This document shows, one piece after another, positions 16,557 to 27,588 of a stretch of DNA of 37,548 nucleotides. The first letter of the stretch is position 1, and every line of letters begins with the position of its first letter. A program made the translations under genes and the position numbers. A model generated the notes under the pieces. The model was not told the DNA's origin. It made no database searches and saw nothing but the letters and a program-made list of their open reading frames with translations. Origin of the DNA: Microbacterium sp. (lineage in GTDB: Bacteria; Actinomycetota; Actinomycetes; Actinomycetales; Microbacteriaceae); the NCBI GenBank assembly GCA_031178475.1, contig JAPSIX010000002.1:1-37548 (forward strand), given 5' to 3'.

Positions 16557-17348
16557 TCAGTCGGACCGCTCGGCTGTGGAGGACGAATCGGCGGCGTCGA
16601 CGCGCAGCACGATCACGGTCACGTTGTCGCGCCCGCCGTTCTCGAGGGCGGCATCCATCATGGCGTCCACGGCCGCACCCGGGTCGGGGTGCTCGCGCAG
16701 GAAATGCAGGATGCCGTAATCGGTGAGCTCCTTGGTGAGCCCGTCCGAGCAGACCACGAGGTGATCGCCGGGGCGCAGGTCGATGGCGACGTAGTCCGGT
16801 GGGACGAGTTCGCTGGCGCCGACCGCGCGGGTGATGACATTGCTGTACGGATGCGCGTCCGCCTCCTCCGGGCTGATCTTGCCGGAGGTGATCAGCTCCT
16901 GCACGACGGAGTGGTCGGTGGTCACCTGCAGCAGGCGGTCATCGCGCTTCAGGTAGACCCGCGAATCGCCGATGTTCAGGGCGATCCAGCGCCATTCGCC
17001 CTCCTCGGTGCGGTCGAGGAAGACTCCCGTCAGGGTCGTGCCCGTTCCCTCGTCCGTCGTCTCCGGGTGGCTGTGGATGTCGTCCACCGCGAGCTGCAGG
17101 GCGCCCTCGATCGCACCGGGCGACACCTGCCCGGCATCCACCATCGCCTCGAGGCGAGCGATCGTGCTCTGGCTGGCGATCTCACCCCCGGCGTGCCCGC
17201 CCATGCCGTCGGCGACGACGAACAGCGGGTACTTGGCCAGGAACGCGTCCTGGTTGTTGTCGCGCCGGCGCCCGCGGTCGGTGGTGCCCGCCCAGGTCAC
17301 CTGCAGCTCGTCGCCGACGCGCTGCGTCTGCGTTGTCGTTTCAGGCAC
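16557..17348 (-). CDS. PP2C-family serine/threonine protein phosphatase
   Basis: A 263-residue soluble PPM/PP2C phosphatase, a metal-dependent enzyme that removes phosphate from Ser/Thr, commonly opposing Pkn kinases in Actinobacteria. All catalytic motifs are visible: RRRDNNQDAF (Asp30, Asp34), ADGMGGHAGG (Asp47), GTGTTLTG, NIGDSRVYL, TTDHSVVQEL, VVCSDGLT and GGRDNVTVIVL near the C-terminus. Unlike PstP it has no membrane helix or extracellular domain. The start is GTG 17348 with GGAGAA upstream. The gene comes directly before the EccC-like ATPase on the same strand; no kinase or FHA protein is in the window, so its substrate is unknown. Confidence 0.93.
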   Translation of the reverse strand: MPETTTQTQRVGDELQVTWAGTTDRGRRRDNNQDAFLAKYPLFVVADGMGGHAGGEIASQSTIARLEAMVDAGQVSPGAIEGALQLAVDDIHSHPETTDEGTGTTLTGVFLDRTEEGEWRWIALNIGDSRVYLKRDDRLLQVTTDHSVVQELITSGKISPEEADAHPYSNVITRAVGASELVPPDYVAIDLRPGDHLVVCSDGLTKELTDYGILHFLREHPDPGAAVDAMMDAALENGGRDNVTVIVLRVDAADSSSTAERSD

Positions 17349-17372
17349 GGGCGTTCTCCGTCGCGATGGCAG

Positions 17373-17407
17373 CCGTCGGTGCGACGGCGAGGTACCCAGT
17401 CATCGTA
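17373..17407 (-). promoter_or_regulatory. Candidate promoter and leader hairpin of the PP2C gene
   Basis: TACGAT on the minus strand at 17402-17407 is a possible -10 element. Downstream in the leader, CCGTCG (17373-17378), loop GTG, CGACGG (17382-17387) can form a 6-bp hairpin before the GTG at 17348. There is no visible -35 box, so this is a weak assignment. Confidence 0.3.
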
Positions 17408-17420
17408 GTGGACGCGCCGC

Positions 17421-18404
17421 TCACATCCGCCCCGCCGGGTCTTCGGGCAGCGGGAAGAGCCGGTCGATCTCCGCGAGGTCGTCCGCTGTCGGCGTCCACG
17501 CCACGGCTGCCTGCGCGTTCGCCTCGACCTGAGCGGCGGAGGTGGCTCCGGCGATCACGCTCGCGACGGCCGGCTGCGCGAGCAGCCAGCCGAACGTCGC
17601 CTCCAGCATGGTGATGCCCCGCGCGCGGCAGAAATCGGCGTACCCGTCGAGCGCATCCCACGGCGCATCGGCCCAGATGTGCCGGCGGGTGGACATGATC
17701 CGACTGCCCTCGGGCCCTCCCTCGCGGGTGAACTTTCCGGTGAGCAGGCCGTTCTTCAGCGGGAAGTAGGGGAAGAACCCGAGGTCGTAGCGAACGGCGG
17801 CGGGCAGCACTTCGCGTTCGGATGCCCGTGCCAGCAGTGAGTAGTGGTTCTGTGCGGAGATGAAGCGTCCGCTCATGCGGGCGCGGGCGGTGAACTCCGC
17901 CTCGGCGATCTGCCAGCCGGTGAAGTTCGAGTGACCGTAGTAGCGGATCTTGCCCTCGTCCACGAGTTCATCGAGCGCGTCGAGGGTCTCGGCGATGGGG
18001 GTCTTCGGGTCGGGAAGGTGCAACTGGTACAGATCGATCCAGTCTGTGCGCAGCCTGCGCAGGGACTTCTCCACGGCGAGCCGCACGTACCGGCGCGAGC
18101 CGCGTCCTCCGGGGAAGTCGTAGCCCATGTCGCGATCGTGGCCGAACTTGGTCGCCAGCACCACGCGATCCCGCCGCCCCTGCAGCACTTCGCCCATCAG
18201 CGCCTCGCTGAGACCGGGGTCGGCGCCGTACATGTCGGCCGTGTCGAAGAAGAACACGCCGTTCGCCAGCGCCGCGTCGATCACCTCACGGGTGCCTTCG
18301 AGTGTCTGCGTGGACGTTCCGGAGCGACCGAAGTTGTTGCATCCCAAGCCGGCTGCGGAGACGACGAGACCCGATGCGCCGACGCGACGGTGCGATGTGA
18401 CCAT
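17421..18404 (-). CDS. Aldo/keto reductase
   Basis: A 327-residue NADPH-dependent oxidoreductase of the aldo/keto reductase superfamily ((beta/alpha)8 barrel). The catalytic tetrad is complete: Asp54 and Tyr59 in FFDTADMYG, Lys86 in VLATKFG and His129 in LYQLHLPD. The length and the GHSNFTGWQI and ISAQNHYSLL segments place it with YhdN/IolS/AKR11-13 type enzymes that act on assorted aldehydes and ketones; the real substrate is unknown. ATG 18404 is preceded by GGAGG and, overlapping it, by TAGGTT 6 nt from the ATG. The PP2C gene follows 72 nt downstream on the same strand. Confidence 0.93.
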   Translation of the reverse strand: MVTSHRRVGASGLVVSAAGLGCNNFGRSGTSTQTLEGTREVIDAALANGVFFFDTADMYGADPGLSEALMGEVLQGRRDRVVLATKFGHDRDMGYDFPGGRGSRRYVRLAVEKSLRRLRTDWIDLYQLHLPDPKTPIAETLDALDELVDEGKIRYYGHSNFTGWQIAEAEFTARARMSGRFISAQNHYSLLARASEREVLPAAVRYDLGFFPYFPLKNGLLTGKFTREGGPEGSRIMSTRRHIWADAPWDALDGYADFCRARGITMLEATFGWLLAQPAVASVIAGATSAAQVEANAQAAVAWTPTADDLAEIDRLFPLPEDPAGRM

Positions 18405-18410
18405 GCCTCC

Positions 18411-18416
18411 AACCTA
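18411..18416 (-). promoter_or_regulatory. Putative -10 element of the aldo/keto reductase gene
   Basis: TAGGTT on the minus strand, then GGAGGC and ATG 18404. As with ispG, the 6-nt spacer is itself purine rich and Shine-Dalgarno-like, so leaderless and leadered readings compete. Confidence 0.45.
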
Positions 18417-18440
18417 TCGAATCCGCGCGGGCCGGAACGC

Positions 18441-18474
18441 CGTGAAGCCCCCGACCGGAGTCGAGGGCTTCACG
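18441..18474 (-). terminator. Strong hairpin terminator after the DUF5684-like gene
   Basis: CGTGAAGCCC (18441-18450) and GGGCTTCACG (18465-18474) form a perfect 10-bp stem; within the 14-nt loop CGAC and GTCG can extend it. It begins 4 nt past the stop codon of the minus-strand gene at 18478 and separates it from the aldo/keto reductase transcript. No long U-run follows, as is common in high-GC genomes. Confidence 0.7.
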
Positions 18475-18477
18475 GGT

Positions 18478-19254
18478 TCACGCCGATGGCTGGTCGCGGT
18501 CTGCGGGAGGCGCAGGCGGAGCAGGCGGCGCCGCGGGCGGCGGCACCTGAGCGCCGGTCGACGGCGCCTGCGGTGCCGCGTATCCGGGCTGCCCGCCGGG
18601 ATAGCCGGTCTGGCCCGGGGCTCCGTAACCGGGCTGCGCGGGAGGCGCGTACCCCTGCGGTGCCGGCGGCTGATATCCCTGCGAAGTGGGCGCGGCGTAC
18701 CCCTGACCGGGAGCGCCGTACCCGGGAGCGGGCGGGGCGACATTCTGCGAGGGCTGGACAGGGACACCGTCCCACGCGGTGCGGTCCTCGAGGAAGGCGT
18801 TGCCCGCCCACGGTGCGGGCGCGATGGCGGGGTTCCACCGGGACTTGTCGAAGGCGAGAATGCCCATCCACACCGGCGACAGGAACACGTAGAGGACGAC
18901 CCAGGCCGCCTCCTTCTGCAGCTTCAGACCCACACGCCATGCGGCCATGGCCGACAGCGCGAGCGTTGCGAGCGGAACAAGCCAGCCGATCACCGGAATC
19001 CAGGCGAGCAGCAGCGTCGCACCCAGCGAGTAGAGCACGAGCCAGGGGCTCATGTCGCCGAGCTTGAAGAGGATCATGCTGTTGTAGACGGGAACCCACG
19101 CCCGCCACTTGCCCTGCACCCCGGCCTTCTCGAAGATCTTCATGAGGAAGATCGAGAGCACCACGTACAGGATGGGGCCCACCACCAGCACGAGGAAGAA
19201 GATCAACCCCATCAAGGCTGCGATAGCACCGTAGCCGTAGTCGTCAGAACCCAT
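18478..19254 (-). CDS. DUF5684-like membrane protein with Pro/Gly/Tyr-rich tail
   Basis: A 258-residue protein of unknown function. Residues 1-135 hold about four membrane helices with the segment AGVQGKWRAWVPVYNSMILFKLGD between them, a pattern of the DUF5684/signal-peptidase-I-like small membrane family. Residues ~160-258 are a low-complexity tail with imperfect repeats of the type GYxAPxQ, ending in Pro/Ala runs, probably disordered. The start is ATG 19254 with GGAAGTGA upstream. A nine-G run lies in the region just upstream of the gene and a strong hairpin directly after it. Located between yaaA and the aldo/keto reductase gene on the same strand, with its own terminator. Confidence 0.75.
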   Translation of the reverse strand: MGSDDYGYGAIAALMGLIFFLVLVVGPILYVVLSIFLMKIFEKAGVQGKWRAWVPVYNSMILFKLGDMSPWLVLYSLGATLLLAWIPVIGWLVPLATLALSAMAAWRVGLKLQKEAAWVVLYVFLSPVWMGILAFDKSRWNPAIAPAPWAGNAFLEDRTAWDGVPVQPSQNVAPPAPGYGAPGQGYAAPTSQGYQPPAPQGYAPPAQPGYGAPGQTGYPGGQPGYAAPQAPSTGAQVPPPAAPPAPPAPPADRDQPSA

Positions 19255-19280
19255 TGGTCATTCACTTCCGTCCATCGGGG

Positions 19281-19303
19281 GGGGGAAGCTGAATCGCTCC
19301 CCC
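19281..19303 (-). terminator. Hairpin after yaaA, including part of a nine-G tract
   Basis: GGGGGAAGC (19281-19289), loop TGAATC, GCTCCCCC (19296-19303) form a GC-rich stem with one bulge on either strand. It lies 26 nt past the yaaA stop codon and before the start of the DUF5684-like gene, so it probably terminates yaaA transcription. The left arm is part of a run of nine G at 19277-19285. Confidence 0.5.
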
Positions 19304-19329
19304 GTGCGAACTGCGTCGCACCGGCAATG

Positions 19330-20073
19330 CTATCGGGGCTGGGCGGTCAGCTCCAGCACCTCGCCATCCGCGACGGCGCGGAGCCGGATGCCGTTCTCCC
19401 CGGCCCACGTCAGCAGACCCGCGACCGAGCGGACCCGCGGCCGAGTCGTCGCGATGGCGCGCACCAGCTCCCCCTTCGCCTTCTTGTTGAAGTGGTTGAG
19501 AGCGCGCCCGCTCTCGGTGACCACGCGCACGTACGCTCCGGGTACGGACCCCGGAAGCGGCCCGAGGGCGACGTAGGCCTCGCTGCGCAGGTCGAGCAGG
19601 AATCCGGCATCCGTCAACGCGGCGGAGGTGGCGTCCGCCCAGAGCCGGCGCAGCGGCGGGATGCCGGGCAGCGACGTCCCCGCCGCAAGGCGGTAAGCGG
19701 GGATGCAATCCAAGGCTCCCACGGGTCCGAACGGGGCCGAGTGGATGAGCACGTGGTCACCGAGCCAGCGCCGCGATGCGCGGTCGAGCTCGGTCGCACC
19801 GAGTGCGTCGTACAGCACCCCCGTGTAGCGATCGGCGGCCGGCATGGTGGGCGCGGTGCGCAGCATCCGGTTGTGTTCGATCTCGCCGACCTGACGATCG
19901 CTCAGCTTGAGCACACGCCGTGCCTCGGCGGGGTCTGCGGCGAGGTCGATCAGGGCATCGATCACTGCCGTCCGCTGCGGAAGCAGGGATGGCAGGGCGA
20001 GGGATGCCGGGTCGAGTGCGGCGCCCGTCCCCCCAGGGCGCTTGGTCTCAGACGGCGGGAGAAGGATCTTCAT
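19330..20073 (-). CDS. yaaA: YaaA-family peroxide stress protein
   Basis: A 247-residue protein of the YaaA/DUF328 family, which in E. coli lowers intracellular free iron under peroxide stress and binds DNA. The opening KILLPPSETKRPGG is the family signature, and further conserved parts are RYTGVLYDAL, the LIHSAPFGPVGALDCIPAYRL stretch (about residues 115-135) and NHFNKKAKGELVRAI near 195. The frame is open further upstream, but ATG 20073 is preferred since the family begins with this motif and GGAG lies 5 nt before it. It is separated from atpC upstream by a strong terminator. Confidence 0.9.
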   Translation of the reverse strand: MKILLPPSETKRPGGTGAALDPASLALPSLLPQRTAVIDALIDLAADPAEARRVLKLSDRQVGEIEHNRMLRTAPTMPAADRYTGVLYDALGATELDRASRRWLGDHVLIHSAPFGPVGALDCIPAYRLAAGTSLPGIPPLRRLWADATSAALTDAGFLLDLRSEAYVALGPLPGSVPGAYVRVVTESGRALNHFNKKAKGELVRAIATTRPRVRSVAGLLTWAGENGIRLRAVADGEVLELTAQPR

Positions 20074-20089
20074 GTGTGCTCCGGACACG

Positions 20090-20130
20090 ACGAGACGCAA
20101 GGCCCCTTCGACAAGGACCTTGCGTCTCGT
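20090..20130 (-). terminator. Terminator of the ATP synthase operon
   Basis: ACGAGACGCAAGG (20090-20102) and CCTTGCGTCTCGT (20118-20130) are a perfect 13-bp inverted repeat; inside the loop CCTT (20105-20108) and AAGG (20113-20116) extend the stem around CGAC. It begins 9 nt after the atpC stop codon. No T-run follows on the minus strand, but the length and position make it the obvious 3' end of the atp transcript. Confidence 0.85.
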
Positions 20131-20139
20131 GCGAGCGTC

Positions 20140-20400
20140 TCAGGCGATCAGCGCCGCGTTCCCCGCGACGATGGTGAGCTGGTCGCCCTCCATCGACAGG
20201 AAGCCGTCCTGGGCGTTGGCGAGCACCTTCGAGCCGTCGAGCTCGGTGATGCGAACCTCGCCCTGGGCGAGGATCGCGAGCACCGGCTCGTGACCCGGCA
20301 TGATGCCGATCTCGCCCTCGACGGTCCGTGCGACGACAAGGCTCGCCTGCCCCGACCAGACCTCCGCGTCCGCGGAGACGAGATGGACGTTGAGCGCCAT
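20140..20400 (-). CDS. atpC: F1Fo ATP synthase subunit epsilon, short form
   Basis: Epsilon subunit of the F1 rotor stalk, which joins gamma and the c-ring. At 86 residues it contains only the N-terminal beta-sandwich (NVHLVSADAEVWSG, EIGIMPGHEPVLAIL, DGFLSMEGDQLTIVAG) and stops where the C-terminal two-helix domain would begin. In other bacteria this second domain (total 120-140 residues) can inhibit ATP hydrolysis. No frameshift remnant follows: a terminator begins 9 nt after the stop. ATG 20400 was chosen because it starts the family motif and lies 2 nt after the atpD stop codon, although the frame is open further upstream. Confidence 0.96.
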   Translation of the reverse strand: MALNVHLVSADAEVWSGQASLVVARTVEGEIGIMPGHEPVLAILAQGEVRITELDGSKVLANAQDGFLSMEGDQLTIVAGNAALIA

Positions 20401-20402
20401 GA

Positions 20403-22779
<2,377 letters not shown>

Positions 22780-22797
22780 ATCAGTTCCTCAGCGGGC

Positions 22798-24438
22798 TCA
22801 GCCGCGGCGGCCCTTGACGATCTTCTCCTGGTTGACGTCCTCCGCCTCGGCGGCGTCGTGCTCCTCGTGGCCGGGGGCGCCGATGGCGTGGCCCTTGCCT
22901 CCCTGGAACTCCAGGATGAAAGCATCCGTCTGCTTCTCGAGCTCGGCGACCGTGTCGTCGTCGAGGACGTTGGTCTCGCGCAGCGTGTCCAGGACCTTCG
23001 TGTTGCGACGCAGGTAGTCCAGCAGCTCACGCTCGAAGCGCAGCACGTCCGACACCTCGATCGAGTCGAGCTTGCCGTTGGTACCGGCCCAGATCGAGAC
23101 GACCTGCTCCTCCACCGGGTACGGCGAGTACTGCGGCTGCTTGAGCAGCTCGGTCAGACGCGCACCACGCGCCAGCTGGCGACGCGACGCCTGGTCGAGG
23201 TCGGATGCGAACATCGCGAACGCCTCGAGGGAGCGATACTGAGCGAGCTCCAGCTTCAGCGTTCCGGAGACCTTCTTGATCGACTTCACCTGGGCGTCAC
23301 CGCCGACTCGCGACACCGAGATGCCGACGTCCACAGCAGGACGCTGGTTCGCGTTGAACAGGTCGGACTGCAGGAAGATCTGGCCGTCGGTGATCGAGAT
23401 CACGTTGGTCGGGATGTACGCCGAGACGTCGTTCGCCTTCGTCTCGATGATCGGCAGACCGGTCATCGAACCCGCGCCGAGCTCGTCGGACAGCTTCGCG
23501 CAGCGCTCGAGCAGACGCGAGTGCAGGTAGAAGACGTCACCCGGGTACGCCTCACGCCCCGGCGGGCGGCGCAGCAGCAGCGACACGGCGCGGTAGGCCT
23601 CGGCCTGCTTCGACAGGTCGTCGAAGATGATCAGCACGTGCTTGCCGCCGTACATCCAGTGCTGGCCGATGGCCGAGCCGGTGTACGGAGCGAGGTACTT
23701 GAAGCCTGCGGGGTCGGATGCGGGAGCCGCGACGATGGTGGTGTACTCCATCGCACCGGCCTCTTCGAGCGCACCGCGCACGCCGGCGATCGTCGAGCCC
23801 TTCTGCCCGATCGCGACGTAGATGCAGCGCACCTGCTTGTTCACGTCGCCCGAATCCCAGTTGGCCTTCTGGTTGATGATCGTGTCGATCGCGAGGGCCG
23901 TCTTGCCGGTCTGGCGGTCGCCGATGATCAGCTGACGCTGACCGCGACCGACCGGGATCATGGCGTCGATGGCCTTGATGCCCGTCTGCAGCGGCTCGTG
24001 CACGCTCTTTCGCTGCATCACGCCGGGTGCCTGCAGCTCGAGCTCGCGCGAGCCCTCGGCGGCGATGGTGCCGAGACCGTCGATCGGGTTGCCGAGCGGG
24101 TCGACGACGCGGCCGAGGTAGCCGTCGCCGACGGGAACCGAGAGGACCTCGCCGGTGCGGGTGACCTTCTGGCCCGCCTCGATGCCGGTGAAGTCGCCCA
24201 GGACGACCACGCCGATCTCGTGCTCGTCGAGGTTCAGGGCCAGGCCCTTGGTGCCGTCGCCGAAGGTGACGAGTTCGTTCGCCATGACCCCGGGCAGGCC
24301 CTCGACGTGCGCGATGCCGTCCGCGGCGTCGATGACGGTGCCGACCTCGGTCGCCGCGGCCCCGGTGGGCTCGTACGCGGCGGCGAAGTCCTTCAGCGCG
24401 TCACGAATGACGTCGGGGCTGATCGATAGTTCTGCCAT
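22798..24438 (-). CDS. atpA: F1Fo ATP synthase subunit alpha
   Basis: Non-catalytic nucleotide-binding subunit of F1, 546 residues, slightly long through a charged C-terminal tail (about the last 40 residues, ending VKGRRG). The N-terminal barrel carries [17 protein letters not shown], the P-loop is [13 protein letters not shown] near residue 172, and [16 protein letters not shown] is the Walker B region, followed by [21 protein letters not shown] with the arginine finger region further on at VGGDAQ. It sits between atpH and atpG, 54 nt and 18 nt away respectively. Confidence 0.99.
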   Translation of the reverse strand: MAELSISPDVIRDALKDFAAAYEPTGAAATEVGTVIDAADGIAHVEGLPGVMANELVTFGDGTKGLALNLDEHEIGVVVLGDFTGIEAGQKVTRTGEVLSVPVGDGYLGRVVDPLGNPIDGLGTIAAEGSRELELQAPGVMQRKSVHEPLQTGIKAIDAMIPVGRGQRQLIIGDRQTGKTALAIDTIINQKANWDSGDVNKQVRCIYVAIGQKGSTIAGVRGALEEAGAMEYTTIVAAPASDPAGFKYLAPYTGSAIGQHWMYGGKHVLIIFDDLSKQAEAYRAVSLLLRRPPGREAYPGDVFYLHSRLLERCAKLSDELGAGSMTGLPIIETKANDVSAYIPTNVISITDGQIFLQSDLFNANQRPAVDVGISVSRVGGDAQVKSIKKVSGTLKLELAQYRSLEAFAMFASDLDQASRRQLARGARLTELLKQPQYSPYPVEEQVVSIWAGTNGKLDSIEVSDVLRFERELLDYLRRNTKVLDTLRETNVLDDDTVAELEKQTDAFILEFQGGKGHAIGAPGHEEHDAAEAEDVNQEKIVKGRRG

Positions 24439-24492
24439 TGTCTTCCCTTTGTATTCGAGAGAGTCCGCGCGGTTCCCCGCGCCAAGTCTTTG

Positions 24493-25281
24493 TCAGCTCG
24501 CGAGCTTCTGTCGAAGCTCGGCGAGGCGGGCGGAGATGCTGCCGTCGATGACGTCGTCGGCGATCTGCACGCGCAGGCCTCCGACGACACCCGGGTCGGT
24601 CACCACGTTGAGGGAGATCTCGCCACCGTATCGGCGCGAGAGTGCGTCGCGCAGGCGTTCCTGCTGCGCGGCGGTGAGCGGCGTGGCCGTATGCACCGTC
24701 GCAACGGTGCGTCCGGCCTGCGCGGAGACGATCCGGATCGCACGGCGCAGCAGCTGCCGCACTCGACGGTCACGCGGTTCCCGCACCAGCGAGGAGGCGA
24801 TGAGCACGGTCGCCGGCGACACCGAGCCGGCGAGCACCTTCTGCACCAGCGCGCTGCGCGCGTCGGCGCTTCCGAGCCGGCTGCCGAGCGCGAGCTCGAA
24901 CTCCGGGTTGTCGGCCACCGCACGAGAGAAGCCGAACAGCTCCCCGGCGACGTCGTCGTTCGGCGAGGCGATGGCTGCCGCACGGACCGCGAGCTCCTCG
25001 ATGCCGTCGATGAGGTCGGATGCCGAGGACCAGCGTTCCGCCACGGCGGCCGTCAGCACGGCACGCGTCGAGGCGGATGCTCCGGCGAACACGCCGGCGA
25101 CCAGCGCGGTGCGCGCCTCGGCCGGTGCGGTCGGATCTGCGAGCGCGCCGCTCAGCTGGGACGACTCCACCAGCGCGCGGGCTGCTGCGAACAGCTCCGC
25201 CGCGCTGTCGAGGGTGACGCCCGACGTCGCTGCGAGGGCGTTCGTCGACGCCTCCAGTGCCTGAGTGGTCGCGCTGCCCAT
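24493..25281 (-). CDS. atpH: F1Fo ATP synthase subunit delta
   Basis: Peripheral stalk subunit that links the top of F1 to subunit b. At 262 residues it is longer than the E. coli protein (177), as in other Actinobacteria with an unfused b-delta arrangement; the conserved OSCP part is the C-terminal half, with TVATVHTATPLTAAQQERL near 170-190 and NVVTDPGVVGGLRVQIADDVIDGS near the end. Its ATG shares one base with the atpF stop codon (TGATG at 25279-25283), which implies translational coupling. Confidence 0.96.
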   Translation of the reverse strand: MGSATTQALEASTNALAATSGVTLDSAAELFAAARALVESSQLSGALADPTAPAEARTALVAGVFAGASASTRAVLTAAVAERWSSASDLIDGIEELAVRAAAIASPNDDVAGELFGFSRAVADNPEFELALGSRLGSADARSALVQKVLAGSVSPATVLIASSLVREPRDRRVRQLLRRAIRIVSAQAGRTVATVHTATPLTAAQQERLRDALSRRYGGEISLNVVTDPGVVGGLRVQIADDVIDGSISARLAELRQKLAS

Positions 25282-25850
25282 CAGGCCACCGGTCCCTGAG
25301 CCTGCTGCACGGTCGAGGAGGCCTCCAGGTCCGCCAGGAAGCGGTCCACCACGGCGGCCGCGCGGGCGTCGTCGGAGAGCGTCTCACCGACCACGCCGCC
25401 GGCGAGGTCGATCGCCAGCGTGCCGACCTCGCTGCGAAGCGAGACGAACGCAGCCTGACGCTCCGCCTCGATCTGCGCGTGGGCCGCGGTGGTGATGCGA
25501 GCGGCCTCGGCCGCAGCGGTCTCCTTGGCCTCGGCGACGATCTTCTTGCCGTCCTCGCGGGCGGCCTCACGGATCTCGCCTGCCTCGACGCGGGCCTCGG
25601 CGAGCTGGCGGGTGTACTCCTCCAGCGCGGCCTCGGCCTGCTTCTGGGCCTCATCGGCCTTGGCGATGTTGCCCTCGATGGCGGCGGAGCGCTCGTCGAG
25701 GATCTTCGTCAGGCGCGGCAGGGCGACCTTCCACACGACGACGAGGATGATGAGGAACCACAGGCCCGACCAGATGATGTCGTACCAAGCGGGAATGAGC
25801 GGGTTCTGCTCGCCCTCCGCAGCCAGGTTCGTGACAAGAGCGTTCAGCAT
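25281..25850 (-). CDS. atpF: F1Fo ATP synthase subunit b
   Basis: Peripheral stalk subunit, 189 residues: a short N-terminal stretch, one membrane helix around residues 28-48 (LWFLIILVVVWKVALP), then a long Glu/Ala/Lys/Arg-rich helix that forms the dimeric stalk, beginning RLTKILDERSAAIEGNI. Separate from delta, unlike the b-delta fusion of mycobacteria. ATG 25850 follows AAGGAGA at a good distance. Confidence 0.97.
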   Translation of the reverse strand: MLNALVTNLAAEGEQNPLIPAWYDIIWSGLWFLIILVVVWKVALPRLTKILDERSAAIEGNIAKADEAQKQAEAALEEYTRQLAEARVEAGEIREAAREDGKKIVAEAKETAAAEAARITTAAHAQIEAERQAAFVSLRSEVGTLAIDLAGGVVGETLSDDARAAAVVDRFLADLEASSTVQQAQGPVA

Positions 25851-25877
25851 CCTGTCTCCTTCGGAAGTCGGTGTGGC

Positions 25878-26964
<1,087 letters not shown>

Positions 26965-27093
26965 CAGCGCGGGCTCCAGCTTCGGGGCACCGGACAGAAC
27001 CGGTACGACGATGGACGGTGTGCTTCAGGCGCAAGCGCTCTCGACGAGCGGCGGGCACCACTCAACCCTAGCAGAATCGGCTTCACCTTCGAA
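26965..27093 (-). promoter_or_regulatory. Leader region of the atp operon with candidate promoter
   Basis: A 129-nt gap between the AtpI-like gene and atpB. On the minus strand TAGGGT (27065-27070) is a candidate -10 element; a -35 box is not clear. It would give a leader of about 95 nt containing a small hairpin, ACCGG (26989-26993), loop of six, CCGGT (27000-27004). I see no riboswitch fold that I can name. Confidence 0.35.
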
Positions 27094-27588
27094 TCAGCGC
27101 GGGTCCTCGTCGGCACCCTGGCCCGGTGCCCGGTCCTCGGGCGCCTGCGTCGGCAGCGAGACGTCGCTGACGTTCGGCAGACGCGTGCGGGTGAGCACGA
27201 TGACATCCACCACCAGCGACATCACGACCCCCGCGACGATCGACAGGAAGAACACCATCGGGGCGATCCACGGCTGCCCGCCGAGCACGATCATCACGAC
27301 GACGAAGATGCCCAGCTTCAGCAGCCAGCCACCGAGGACGATCGCGAAGAACAGCTGCACGTAGATCGGATCGCCGAACCACCGGTTCGCGAACAGGATG
27401 CTTCCCGCGGTGATGCCGAGGAAGACGACCGACAGCAGCACGCCGAGCAGGCCGCTGAGGAGTCCGTCGGTCCCCGCCACGGCGAAGCCGACACCGCCGG
27501 CGATGACGGCCAGCAGGAGGGCGCTCACCGCCGACCACACCAGCGTGCGCCGGAGGATGGGTGTGCTGGACACGGGATTCGGGGTCAT
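27094..27588 (-). CDS. AtpI-like small membrane protein
   Basis: A 164-residue protein with about four membrane helices (roughly residues 15-35, 42-65, 78-100 and 105-130) and a charged, Pro/Asp-rich C-terminus. Sequence similarity to AtpI/Atp1 is not obvious, but position directly upstream of atpB is that of atpI, whose product aids c-ring assembly or Mg2+ supply. The name rests mainly on context. ATG 27588 overlaps the stop of the preceding transferase gene as ATGA, so the two are coupled. Confidence 0.7.
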   Translation of the reverse strand: MTPNPVSSTPILRRTLVWSAVSALLLAVIAGGVGFAVAGTDGLLSGLLGVLLSVVFLGITAGSILFANRWFGDPIYVQLFFAIVLGGWLLKLGIFVVVMIVLGGQPWIAPMVFFLSIVAGVVMSLVVDVIVLTRTRLPNVSDVSLPTQAPEDRAPGQGADEDPR

